Origin: Puniceicoccales bacterium
GTDB lineage: Bacteria; Verrucomicrobiota; Verrucomicrobiia; Opitutales; JAIRLG01
Reading direction: 5' to 3'
Assembly: GCA_031278595.1 (NCBI GenBank)
Contig: JAITKE010000084.1
Span: 1-9,668, forward strand
DNA length: 9,668 nucleotides
Made by a program: the position numbers and the translations under genes. The notes under the pieces were generated by a model. That model ran no database searches. It had not been told where the DNA came from and saw nothing but the letters and a program-made list of their open reading frames with translations. Shown here in pieces: positions 1 to 6,386 of the stretch. Each line of letters opens with the position of its first letter. Within the stretch, counting starts at the first letter, position 1.

Positions 1-775
1 CTGGATCCTCCGATTCCGGCGGCTTTGGTTCCGGTTCATCAATGGGTTCCTCCTCATAATAAGAGGTTTCACCTTGCCAGTCTACGGCTGGAGTTTTTTC
101 CTTTGGAACTACTTTGACCCAGCGGAAGGTTTCAAACCACTGGACGCGTCCGTTCGCAAAGGCGACCAAACCGCCCGATGTGCCCCAAATGCCCCCATCG
201 CTCCCGTCTCCCGTCGTGCCCTGAACCGGATTCCATCTCCCGGTACCTTCGTTCAACCCACGTGTCCAGGCCACCGGTTCTCTCATGCTGGAGATGGGAA
301 TGCCGGAAAAATGGATGCTGAGAGGGGCCTGTGCGAAGCTCGCGTCGAGCCTTTTGTTAGATGCGTCCCATATTCTTCGCGGTATTGCGCCGAAAAATGG
401 AGGACAAAAGCTTAGAAAATCCCCCAAAAAACCGGCCGCCGAGTATTTCTTCACCAAAGGGTCGAAGTCAAACATCACCAGACGTGGGTCGTTGATGTAT
501 CCCCGTTCCGCCATCCAGGTGATCCAGTCACGGGTGGTCATGTTTTCCCAAGCGGAGGCATCGATATTCCCAAGCGCAGCGCTGTGGTTCTGGATATAAG
601 TCGTGTAGGCGACGATGATCTGCTCCATACGACTCGCGGCTTGGGCCCGCTGTGAGCTGTGGAGGCTTTTGCGAATCACGCTCAACAAAAGAGATGCCAT
701 CAGCACGATGATTGTCACGATGACCAGCAGCTCTATCAGGCTGAAACCCTGCGTTGAATCCAAAGTCCTATTCAT
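1..775 (-). CDS. Type IV/II pseudopilin (prepilin-type N-terminal cleavage/methylation domain), partial
   Basis: The minus-strand frame stays open from an ATG at 775 to the window edge, giving 258 residues with no stop, so the 3' end is missing. Residues 9-31 read QGFSLIELLVIVTII followed by more hydrophobic residues. This is the class III prepilin signal: cleavage after Gly10, mature Phe11, Glu at mature position 5, and one hydrophobic helix. A globular part follows. Near residues 205-216 it contains GGLVAFANGRVQWF, which resembles the 'F-x-DG-x-V' C-terminal motif of the pseudopilin families expanded in Verrucomicrobia and Planctomycetes. The visible end is acidic and proline-rich (EEEPIDEPEPKPPE). 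The product would be exported, cleaved by a prepilin peptidase and placed in a pilus or type II secretion pseudopilus. A GTG at 784, in frame and preceded by AAGAAG, is an alternative start because the ATG has no clear ribosome binding site. The pilin class is well supported; the specific role is unknown. Confidence 0.85.
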   Translation of the reverse strand, partial: MNRTLDSTQGFSLIELLVIVTIIVLMASLLLSVIRKSLHSSQRAQAASRMEQIIVAYTTYIQNHSAALGNIDASAWENMTTRDWITWMAERGYINDPRLVMFDFDPLVKKYSAAGFLGDFLSFCPPFFGAIPRRIWDASNKRLDASFAQAPLSIHFSGIPISSMREPVAWTRGLNEGTGRWNPVQGTTGDGSDGGIWGTSGGLVAFANGRVQWFETFRWVKVVPKEKTPAVDWQGETSYYEEEPIDEPEPKPPESEDP

Positions 776-902
776 GGAGCCCACAGCGCTTCTTACGTTT
801 CTGCCCGCTGCTGTAGGAATAGGCCTCGTTGCGCCCGGCACGCCCAGCCTCCCCGATCGATCCGGATGATGAGATCGCATCCCCATGCCCTTGTATCGGT
901 AC

Positions 903-930
903 AGTATAAATCAATTTTCTCGCATGCCAA
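903..930 (-). promoter_or_regulatory. Candidate sigma-70-type promoter for the pseudopilin gene
   Basis: On the minus strand TTGGCA (930-925) and TATACT (908-903) are separated by 16 bp. Each hexamer matches the sigma-70 consensus at five of six positions. Transcription would begin near 896 and leave a leader of about 110-120 bases before the pseudopilin start. The -10 box overlaps TATAAA on the plus strand, but I see no matching -35 that would make it a dapL promoter. This is motif reading only. Confidence 0.5.
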
Positions 931-1015
931 GCGGATTCCCCCAGCCATTTTCAGCCATGGCCCAGCCGCTCCTCGGCCCCATGGCCTGTCTTGACAGCTT
1001 TCCCGGGAGGAGATG

Positions 1016-2260
1016 ATGGGGAACATGGATTTCAGAAAATTCTTTGCGGAGCGCATCGGGGGTGAAGATTTCGGGCATGAGAAGGCCTACAAGATGGAGC
1101 GGATCAAGGAGGCGAAGCGGCGGGCGATGCAACGCTTTCCGGAACGGCGATTTCTGGACCTGGGCATCGGGGAACCGGATGCGATGGCCGATGAAGGGGT
1201 CGTGGACGCGCTGGCCCGGGCGGCCAGGAAAAGGGAGAATCGCGTCTACGCCGACAACGGAGCGGCTCCTTTCAAAAAGGCCGTGGCGGAATACATGCGG
1301 AAAATTTACGGGGTTGTTCTGGATGCGGAACGGGAGATCATCCACTGCATCGGGGCGAAGTCCGCGCTTTCCTACCTGCCGCTCTGTCTGGTGAATCCCG
1401 GCGATGTCGTCGGGGTGACCAAGCCGGGCTATCCGGTGCTGGGCCAGCAGGTCCGTTTTCTCGGCGGGGAAATCTTCGAGCTGCCCCTTCTGGCCAAAAA
1501 TCACCACCTGCCCGATCTGGAGTCCGTTCCGAACGAGGTGGCGAAGCGGATGAAGCTGCTCTCGCTCAACTATCCCAACAACCCGACCGGAGCGGTCGCG
1601 ACCCGGGCATTTTTTGAAAAAGCCGTCGCCTGGGCCCGACGGCACGAGGTTCTCCTCATCCACGATGCGGCCTATGCCGCACTGGTCCATGGGCAGGAGG
1701 AGGCGCTTTCCCTGCTCTCGGTGGAGGGGGCTAAGGAAGTGAGCGTCGAAGTGCATTCGATGTCCAAGGCCTTCAACATGACCGGCTGGCGCCTGGGCTG
1801 GGTCTGTGGGCCGTTGGAGCTCATTCGGGCCTTTGCCTTCGTCAAGGACTACGGCGATTCGGGACAGTTTCTGGCCATTCAGGAGGCGGCCTGTGAAGCG
1901 CTCGCCCATCCGGAGATCACGCGGTGTACGGCCGAGAAATATGCCCGCCGCATGGGGAAAATTTCCGCCGTGCTGGGGGCCAAGGGCTGGTCGGTCTCGC
2001 CCCCCGGGGCCGGGTTTTTTCTCTACACCGCCGCGCCGCGGGCGCTACGGGCCGCTGATGGAAGCTGCGTCGATTTTCCCAATGCCGAAGCGTGCGCGGT
2101 CTGGCTGCTGGAGTCCCTGGGCATTGTCTGTGTGCCCTGGGATGAAGTCGAGCCCTCCCTGCGCTTCTCCATGAGCTTCGAGGCGCCCTCCCCAGAGGAC
2201 GAAAAGACCTTTGGCGAGGAACTGGGCCGACGCCTGGCCCCCTATCGCTTCGAATTCTGA
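1016..2260 (+). CDS. dapL: LL-diaminopimelate aminotransferase (PLP-dependent, class I/II fold)
   Basis: This enzyme converts tetrahydrodipicolinate directly to LL-diaminopimelate with glutamate as amino donor, in the lysine and peptidoglycan precursor pathway, in the cytoplasm. The predicted protein is 414 residues, the usual size for DapL. Visible hallmarks are NNPTG (188-192), D217-x-A-Y220, which contacts the PLP ring, the Schiff-base lysine K251 in HSMSKAFNMTGWRLGW, the DSGQF segment of DapL-like enzymes, and the carboxylate-binding arginine R383 in LRFSMSFE. The N-terminal FFAERIGGEDFG resembles DapL homologues I recall from Opitutae. ATGs occur at 1013, 1016 and 1025. I chose 1016 because GGAGG at 1006-1010 then has a five-base spacing; at 1013 it would be too close. 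The gene is monocistronic, diverges from the pseudopilin gene and converges on folC. A related aminotransferase specificity cannot be fully excluded. Confidence 0.88.
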   Translation: MGNMDFRKFFAERIGGEDFGHEKAYKMERIKEAKRRAMQRFPERRFLDLGIGEPDAMADEGVVDALARAARKRENRVYADNGAAPFKKAVAEYMRKIYGVVLDAEREIIHCIGAKSALSYLPLCLVNPGDVVGVTKPGYPVLGQQVRFLGGEIFELPLLAKNHHLPDLESVPNEVAKRMKLLSLNYPNNPTGAVATRAFFEKAVAWARRHEVLLIHDAAYAALVHGQEEALSLLSVEGAKEVSVEVHSMSKAFNMTGWRLGWVCGPLELIRAFAFVKDYGDSGQFLAIQEAACEALAHPEITRCTAEKYARRMGKISAVLGAKGWSVSPPGAGFFLYTAAPRALRAADGSCVDFPNAEACAVWLLESLGIVCVPWDEVEPSLRFSMSFEAPSPEDEKTFGEELGRRLAPYRFEF

Positions 2261-2332
2261 GGTTTTTGCTTCTCAGGGATTTGGGGCTTCTGGTCTTGGC
2301 GAAACGGAGCTTATCTCGGGGGGTATGTTTTT

Positions 2333-2432
2333 TTTCGCTGTATTTGGAGCCCGAAGGGGCTCGCCCGCGAAGCGGGCATCAGCGCCGGGAACAAAAGTTT
2401 CTTTTGTTCCCGGCGCTGCAAAGACAGCGAAA
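2333..2432. repeat. Cloverleaf palindromic element A
   Basis: The element is 100 bp. The closing stem is TTTCGCTGTATTTG (2333-2346) against CAAAGACAGCGAAA (2419-2432), 14 pairs with one mismatch. It encloses three adjacent hairpins. Arm 1 is GAGCCC-GAAG-GGGCTC (2347-2362). Arm 2 is GCCCGC-GAA-GCGGGC (2363-2377). Arm 3 is an 18-bp perfect stem with a TTT loop (2380-2418). No T-tract follows on either strand, so it is not a canonical intrinsic terminator. It begins 73 bases after the dapL stop. The gene-free stretch 2261-2605 holds this element, element B, and an 88-base spacer in which I see only a small CGGT-TTTT-ACCG hairpin. Confidence 0.85.
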
Positions 2433-2520
2433 GAACCCGGCCCATCGAGAAGGGAATGGAGACAATTTCTGTGGGCAGGAGTGGTCCGGTTTTTACCGAT
2501 TGGAGCTAGACTGCGGTGTT

Positions 2521-2624
2521 TGGGGCCGCCTTTGGGCCCTACGGGCCCTGGCGCCCGCGTTGCGGGCGCCGCGTGAGAGGAAAGGAAAGTTCCTTTCCCT
2601 TTCCCTCACGCAAAGGCGGCCCCA
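2521..2624. repeat. Cloverleaf palindromic element B (overlaps folC 3' end)
   Basis: The element is 104 bp. The perfect 14-bp closing stem is TGGGGCCGCCTTTG (2521-2534) with CAAAGGCGGCCCCA (2611-2624). Arm 1 is GGCCC-TAC-GGGCC (2535-2547; the outer G/C pair is shared with the closing stem). Arm 2 is GGCGCCCGC-GTT-GCGGGCGCC (2550-2570). Arm 3 is CGTGAG...CTCACG (2572-2610), continued by an inner GGAAAGGAA/TTCCTTTCC stem and interrupted by a one-sided bulge. The stop codon and last codons of folC lie inside the right part. Bases 2518-2558 recur exactly at 9628-9668, so B is a dispersed repeat. Confidence 0.88.
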
Positions 2625-3886
2625 TTCGGGCCTGGTTTCCGCAGAAGAGAGCGATGGTTTTTCAAAATACTTCCCAGCAGGTAGAGCGAGCCGGTGATCA
2701 GCTTCTTCCCGGTGCTCGGGAGCAGGACCCCGATCTGGGCCAGGGAAAGGATACGGGATTTTTCCAGAAATTGGCGGGGTAGGCAGTCCGACAGCTCTTT
2801 GGCCGAAAGATGTCGCTCGTAGCCATCGGCGACGAGGAAGATTTCCTCAAATGGGGGGGCCAGCAGTTCCAGCATCGCCCGGGCACGAGCGGCTTCAATC
2901 GATCCGAAAATGAGCTGATGAAAGGGTTTCCCCAAAAATCTATGCCGCTCGATTTCCCGCAAAACGGCTTCGGCACCCTGGAGATTATGCGCCCCGTCGA
3001 GGATGATTTCCCCGCCCACTCCGTTGCCAAAGCATTCCCAACGGCAGGGCCAGTGGAAATGGGGTGATTCCCGATCCCAGAGCTCCGGCGGCAGGGGAAA
3101 TTTTTCCCGCAACTGCCCCACAACGGCCTTCGCCGTTTCCAGATTATCCCGCTGGTAGAGGGGCAGGTGGGTGTAGCGCTGTGCCCACTCCCCCTCGCCG
3201 ATGCGGAAGGCTGGGGCTTCTGCGATGGGAACTCCTTGAGCCCGAGCTGCTGTCTGAATTACGCCCAGGGCCTCACCCCGAATATTTCCCAGCACGAGTG
3301 GAATTTTGGGGCACAGAATACCGGCCTTTTCCCGGGCGATCTCTCCCAGAGTCTGGCCCAGATAGGATTGGTGGTCATGGTGGATGGTCGTGATGACGCT
3401 CAGGTCGGCCGTCGTCGCCGTCGTCGCATCGCAGCGCCCCCCCAAGCCGGTTTCCAGCAGGACGATTTCCAGCCGCTGTTCCTTAAAAAACGAGAGCGCC
3501 ATCGCCGTCAGGTATTCGAAATGCGAAATGGGCCTTTGGGGATTGAGTTTTTCCCAGTTCTGGGCGATGGGCCGTAGCTTTTGGAACTGTTGAGTAAAAT
3601 CCTCTCGGGATATATAGGTTCCCGAGATCTGAATCCGCTCCCGAATGTCCAGCAGGTGTGGCGAGGAGTAGAAGCCCACCCTGTAGCCCGCCTGGCGATA
3701 GACATGGGCCAGAATGGCGCAGACGGAGCCCTTGCCATTGGTGCCGGCCACGTGGATGACGAAGGAGGGGAGCCGCCGTGTTTCACTCGTGTCCAGAAGG
3801 TACCGAATACCTTCCAAAGTGTAGTGCCGGTGCACCGGCCGCCGCTCGAGAAAATGGACGATGTCCTCAAAATCAACGGGATCCAT
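2606..3886 (-). CDS. folC: Bifunctional folylpolyglutamate synthase / dihydrofolate synthase
   Basis: FolC adds glutamate to dihydropteroate and then to folates using ATP, in the cytoplasm. The 426-residue protein has the normal family length. In order it shows the Mur-ligase-type P-loop HVAGTNGKGS (45-54), SSPHLLDIRERI (74-85), ETGLGGRCDAT (145-155), the metal/ATP region HHDHQSYLG (169-177) with EIAREKAGI (182-190; K187 is the likely carbamylated lysine), and DGAHN (297-301) in the C-terminal glutamate-ligase domain. The ATG at 3886 is the only start downstream of an in-frame TGA. It lacks a clear ribosome binding site. It lies 107 bases after the accD stop on the same strand, the classic accD-folC order, so co-transcription is likely. 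A TTGACA at 3956-3951 in the gap has no good -10 partner. The last codons (NGAAFA, stop) are contributed by repeat element B. Confidence 0.95.
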   Translation of the reverse strand: MDPVDFEDIVHFLERRPVHRHYTLEGIRYLLDTSETRRLPSFVIHVAGTNGKGSVCAILAHVYRQAGYRVGFYSSPHLLDIRERIQISGTYISREDFTQQFQKLRPIAQNWEKLNPQRPISHFEYLTAMALSFFKEQRLEIVLLETGLGGRCDATTATTADLSVITTIHHDHQSYLGQTLGEIAREKAGILCPKIPLVLGNIRGEALGVIQTAARAQGVPIAEAPAFRIGEGEWAQRYTHLPLYQRDNLETAKAVVGQLREKFPLPPELWDRESPHFHWPCRWECFGNGVGGEIILDGAHNLQGAEAVLREIERHRFLGKPFHQLIFGSIEAARARAMLELLAPPFEEIFLVADGYERHLSAKELSDCLPRQFLEKSRILSLAQIGVLLPSTGKKLITGSLYLLGSILKNHRSLLRKPGPNGAAFA

Positions 3887-3993
3887 AGGAGCCGAATCGG
3901 GGCGGCCTGATTTTCAAACTGCCGCTTGGGTTTTGTGGAACGGCGGCGGGTGTCAAGTTTTGGCCGCTTGGGCAAAGGGAAACGAGGCAGGCT

Positions 3994-4950
3994 TCAGCAC
4001 GCCTTCGATTCACAATGGTAATAGAAAAGCGTCCTGAGGAAGTAGATGAGCCGCTGCCGCAGCTCGCGGCGGGGGACGATCTGGTCGATGAGCCCGTGCT
4101 CCAGGAGGAACTCCGCGCTTTGGAATCCCTGGGGTAGCTTTTGCCGCGTCGTCTCCTCGATCACCCGCGGACCGGCGAAGCCGATCAGCGCCCCGGGCTC
4201 GGCCAGAAGGATGTCGCCGAGCGTGGCGAAGCTGGCGGTGACCCCGCCGGTGGTGGGATGGGTCAGGACGGAAAAAAAGGGAACCCGCTGCTCCCGGAGC
4301 TTCGCGAGCGCAGCGGCGGTCTTGGCCATCTGCATCAGGCTTAAAATCCCCTCGTACATGCGCGCGCCGCCGGAGGCCGAGACGATGATCACCGGATGCC
4401 TCTGCTCACCGCCGCGCTCGATGCATCGGGTGATGCGTTCGCCAACGACGGAACCCATGCTGGCCCCGAGAAAGCGAAAGTCCATCACCGCCAGCTCGAC
4501 GGCCAGGTCCTCCATGCGGGCGCTGCCGCAGAGCACCGCCTCCGTGAGGCCCGTCTTCTTCCGGTTCTCGGCGAGCTTCTGGGCATAGCTCAGCTTGCCC
4601 GAAAAGCCCAGAAAATCGACGGAACTCAGCTCCTCGTCGTGGGCCTGGAAACTGTTCTCATCCACGAGCATTCGGATGCGCTGTGGGGCACTGAGGGGGA
4701 AGTGATGACCGCTCTTGGGATCGACCCAGTCATGTTCCTCCAGTTCCCGCCGGAGCAGGAGGCGGCCATTCTGGGGATGCTTCACCCACAGCTGGGCGGG
4801 GATCTCCCTCTTGGGCCCCCGATAGCGAAGGCGAGAACGAAAAGCCGTTTTCCTCTCCTCGGACACAGGATCTAGCGAAGCCCCGGAACCCGGTCTTGTC
4901 AAGTACGCCCATTTTTGACTAAGATCGCTGCTCGTCTTTGAAAGAATCAT
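3994..4950 (-). CDS. accD: Acetyl-CoA carboxylase carboxyltransferase subunit beta, without zinc-ribbon cysteines
   Basis: AccD forms the alpha2-beta2 carboxyltransferase with AccA, moving the carboxyl group from biotin to acetyl-CoA to make malonyl-CoA for fatty-acid synthesis. The core is strongly conserved: GASMGSVVGERI (162-173), SASGGARMYEG (191-201), SLMQMAKTAAALAK, SVLTHPTTGGVTASFATLGD (227-246) and AEPGALIGFAGPRVIEET (250-267). The N-terminal domain aligns without gaps to E. coli AccD as I recall it, but the four zinc ligands Cys27, Cys30, Cys46 and Cys49 are replaced by H58, N61, D77 and S80. The start is uncertain. ATG 4950 adds about 30 residues beyond the usual N-terminus and leaves no space to the divergent phosphatase gene. 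GTG 4866 would give the normal length (290 residues) and free the region for promoters. The gene precedes folC on the same strand. Confidence 0.93.
   Translation of the reverse strand: MILSKTSSDLSQKWAYLTRPGSGASLDPVSEERKTAFRSRLRYRGPKREIPAQLWVKHPQNGRLLLRRELEEHDWVDPKSGHHFPLSAPQRIRMLVDENSFQAHDEELSSVDFLGFSGKLSYAQKLAENRKKTGLTEAVLCGSARMEDLAVELAVMDFRFLGASMGSVVGERITRCIERGGEQRHPVIIVSASGGARMYEGILSLMQMAKTAAALAKLREQRVPFFSVLTHPTTGGVTASFATLGDILLAEPGALIGFAGPRVIEETTRQKLPQGFQSAEFLLEHGLIDQIVPRRELRQRLIYFLRTLFYYHCESKAC
4896..4925 (+). promoter_or_regulatory. Candidate promoter for the PAP2 phosphatase gene
   Basis: TTGTCA (4896-4901, five of six consensus matches) and TAAGAT (4920-4925, four of six) are separated by 18 bp and lie 27 bases before the ATG at 4953. 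It would overlap accD if accD starts at 4950, and would be free intergenic DNA if accD starts at GTG 4866. Motif reading only. Confidence 0.35.
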
Positions 4951-4952
4951 CC

Positions 4953-5483
4953 ATGGATCGTCGGCGGAGGATAAAGTGTATTTTGCTGGGCCTGTGCTTT
5001 GCGGCCGTTGCCCTGTCTCCTCTACGCTGCTCCCGCTGGGACTCCAGCCGCTGGATCCGGAATACGGGGGACATGGCCGAAGTCATCATGCCCTGCCTCA
5101 CCACGGCCGTCCTTCTCCTGAGGGAAGATTGGGTCCTTTTCCCCCACTGGCTCAGCGCCGGCGCGGCGACGGCCCTGTCCGTCCACCTTTTGAAACACGC
5201 GATTCCGGCCCGAAGGCCCGGGGGCGGTCGGCATAGCTTCCCCTCCGGCCACACGGCGACCGCCTTTCTCAGCGCCTGCTTCCTTCTCCGGCGCTATGGC
5301 CCCCGCTGGGGCGTGCCGATGCTGCTGCTGGCCTGCTTTGTGGGCTTCTCCAGGGTTTATTCCCACAGCCACTACCTTCGGGATGTCCTGGCCGGCGCCC
5401 TCATTGGCTTCCTCTGGGCCCATATCTCCGGTTTTATTTGGAGAAAGCTTTCACACTATTTCAAGACACATCGGAAGAGCTAA
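4953..5483 (+). CDS. PAP2-family membrane phosphatase
   Basis: This 176-residue membrane protein carries the full three-part acid phosphatase signature: K81-x6-R88-P89 (KHAIPARRP), PSGH (97-100, catalytic His100), and S133-R134-x5-H140-x3-D144 (nucleophile His140 and charge-relay Asp144). Hydrophobic stretches at about 8-24, 43-57, 68-82, 102-112, 121-133 and 145-165 fit the compact membrane-embedded type. Family members dephosphorylate lipid pyrophosphates or phosphates, such as undecaprenyl pyrophosphate, phosphatidate, phosphatidylglycerophosphate or lipid A, with the active site at the outer membrane face of the inner membrane. Sequence alone does not decide among these. The start ATG 4953 precedes a basic MDRRRRIK leader; an in-frame TTG at 4938 is a weaker choice. 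The gene diverges from accD, and its TAA (5481-5483) overlaps the stop of the convergent orphan gene. Confidence 0.9.
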   Translation: MDRRRRIKCILLGLCFAAVALSPLRCSRWDSSRWIRNTGDMAEVIMPCLTTAVLLLREDWVLFPHWLSAGAATALSVHLLKHAIPARRPGGGRHSFPSGHTATAFLSACFLLRRYGPRWGVPMLLLACFVGFSRVYSHSHYLRDVLAGALIGFLWAHISGFIWRKLSHYFKTHRKS

Positions 5484-6136
5484 ATGTTTCCCCATTCGGC
5501 AAGATTGCCAATTCTCATTGCTTCTCCTAAGATTTCTTGTTGAAAAGCTTTGGTTCCATCGATCACTTGGTCAGCGACAACTCCAGCATGAGGCGCTAAA
5601 AAAGTATCTATTTTTTCTTTAAGAGCATAAATTGCATTATGCACAGCGGTGGCATTGGAAGAGTCATCAAGCGGTTTGCTGTAAAATTCAGCAAGCATGG
5701 CATCCAATTTCCCTGAAAGTTCCTGGAGAACTCCTTTCGACACATTTGTTTCGGGTTGCTTCGTCGCCTTTGTTTGTTCGGATTGTTTTGGCGCGCTTGT
5801 TTTGAGTCGAAAGGCCATTATTTCCCGGGAAAACTGCAATTCAATGCCTGTCAATTTTTCCTGGACTTCTGGAGAATTCGGCTCCACGGTCTTCGTGCCT
5901 GTGGTACCAGAAGTAGCAGCGGTACTGAAGGCAGCAATATTACGCAAGGGTGTTTGAGAAACTGCAGAGGTAGTAAGTTGATTAAGCGCTTGCTGAACAC
6001 TGCCCTGATTAAATCCTATACAATGCGCCACCGTCGCGAAAAAGGCCCGGACTCCTGAAAAGGCTCCGCTATAATTTGCAGCTACTCGCGCCTGGACATT
6101 CCCGAACGATAGTCCGTTCAATCTATCGAAACCCAT
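5480..6136 (-). CDS. Hypothetical protein, low-GC orphan, possible secreted or effector-like protein
   Basis: I do not recognise this 218-residue protein. The ATG at 6136 has a purine-rich AGGGGGT six bases upstream, a good ribosome binding site, and the frame is open to TAG at 5480-5482. There is no classical signal peptide and no clear transmembrane helix. Roughly residues 1-60 are rich in Ala, Ser, Asn and Gln. Residues 65-130 are Thr/Ser/Pro/Lys-rich and look disordered (AATSGTTGTKTVEPNSPE, SAPKQSEQTKATKQPETN). Residues 133-218 look helical (GVLQELSGKLDAMLAEFY, AIYALKEKIDTFL, AFQQEILGEAMRI). Its base composition and codon use are visibly more AT-rich than the GC-rich housekeeping genes on both sides, consistent with recent acquisition or fast evolution. 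A composition of this kind is common in type III effectors, but no secretion genes are in the window, so that is only a guess. Confidence 0.7.
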   Translation of the reverse strand: MGFDRLNGLSFGNVQARVAANYSGAFSGVRAFFATVAHCIGFNQGSVQQALNQLTTSAVSQTPLRNIAAFSTAATSGTTGTKTVEPNSPEVQEKLTGIELQFSREIMAFRLKTSAPKQSEQTKATKQPETNVSKGVLQELSGKLDAMLAEFYSKPLDDSSNATAVHNAIYALKEKIDTFLAPHAGVVADQVIDGTKAFQQEILGEAMRIGNLAEWGNI

Positions 6137-6160
6137 CTTACACCCCCTGGTGGAAGGCTA

Positions 6161-6173
6161 GCAGAATTTCTGC
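6161..6173. promoter_or_regulatory. 13-bp palindrome upstream of the orphan gene
   Basis: GCAGAA-T-TTCTGC is a perfect inverted repeat centred on one base, 25-37 bases before the orphan gene's ATG. The size and position suit a dimeric repressor or activator site. The match stops exactly at its edges and I see no second copy, so chance is possible. Confidence 0.3.
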
Positions 6174-6180
6174 GCTTATC

Positions 6181-6213
6181 AAGCCTCAAAAAAACTCGAA
6201 CTTTGGCTTTTTT
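6181..6213 (+). terminator. Weak candidate intrinsic terminator
   Basis: AAGCC-TC-AAA (6181-6190) can pair with TTTGGCTT (6202-6209) around an 11-base loop, followed by a run of six T (6208-6213). The stem has a two-base bulge and few GC pairs. It would stop plus-strand transcripts, such as phosphatase read-through antisense to the orphan gene, before metG. The rest of the 6137-6386 gap shows only two CTTTGG-plus-T-run repeats and no clear metG promoter. Confidence 0.3.
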
Positions 6214-6386
6214 GATGCTTTGGTTTTTTAGCCGCATCTACCGGCTGGTCCCGATACCGGAGGGCGGCGAAGAAAAAGTTTCTCCAGAGGCGCTCATTAT
6301 CGGATTGATGCGGAGGAGCCTAAGGTTTTAAAGAAGCGGCGTTATCCGTTTTCCATGGGAAAGAGAAACTATTTCGAAGGGATTTT

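Noticed and set aside
74..869. Plus-strand ORFs of 84-113 codons at the left end
   Set aside because: They are antisense to the pseudopilin, which has a specific prepilin signal and an uninterrupted frame to the window edge.
989..1012. TTGACA at 991-996 as a dapL promoter
   Set aside because: A -10 box at normal spacing would fall on or past the start codon, where no suitable hexamer exists.
911..1909. Long 332-codon minus-strand ORF
   Set aside because: It is antisense to dapL, which has all the hallmarks of a real gene; the His/Arg/Pro-rich product is typical of a GC-rich shadow frame.
2211..2782. Overlapping plus-strand ORFs of 88-143 codons between dapL and folC
   Set aside because: They run through the palindromic elements A and B and into antisense folC, have no recognisable protein content, and reflect the stop-poor GC-rich palindromes.
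3400..3430. GTC/CGT triplet run
   Set aside because: It lies within folC and encodes the conserved ATTATTADLS stretch; it is a codon-level pattern, not a separate repeat.
3921..3972. Direct repeat GCCGCTTGGG (3921-3930 and 3963-3972) between accD and folC
   Set aside because: Only ten bases, two copies, no symmetry; chance is likely in GC-rich DNA, although a binding site is possible.
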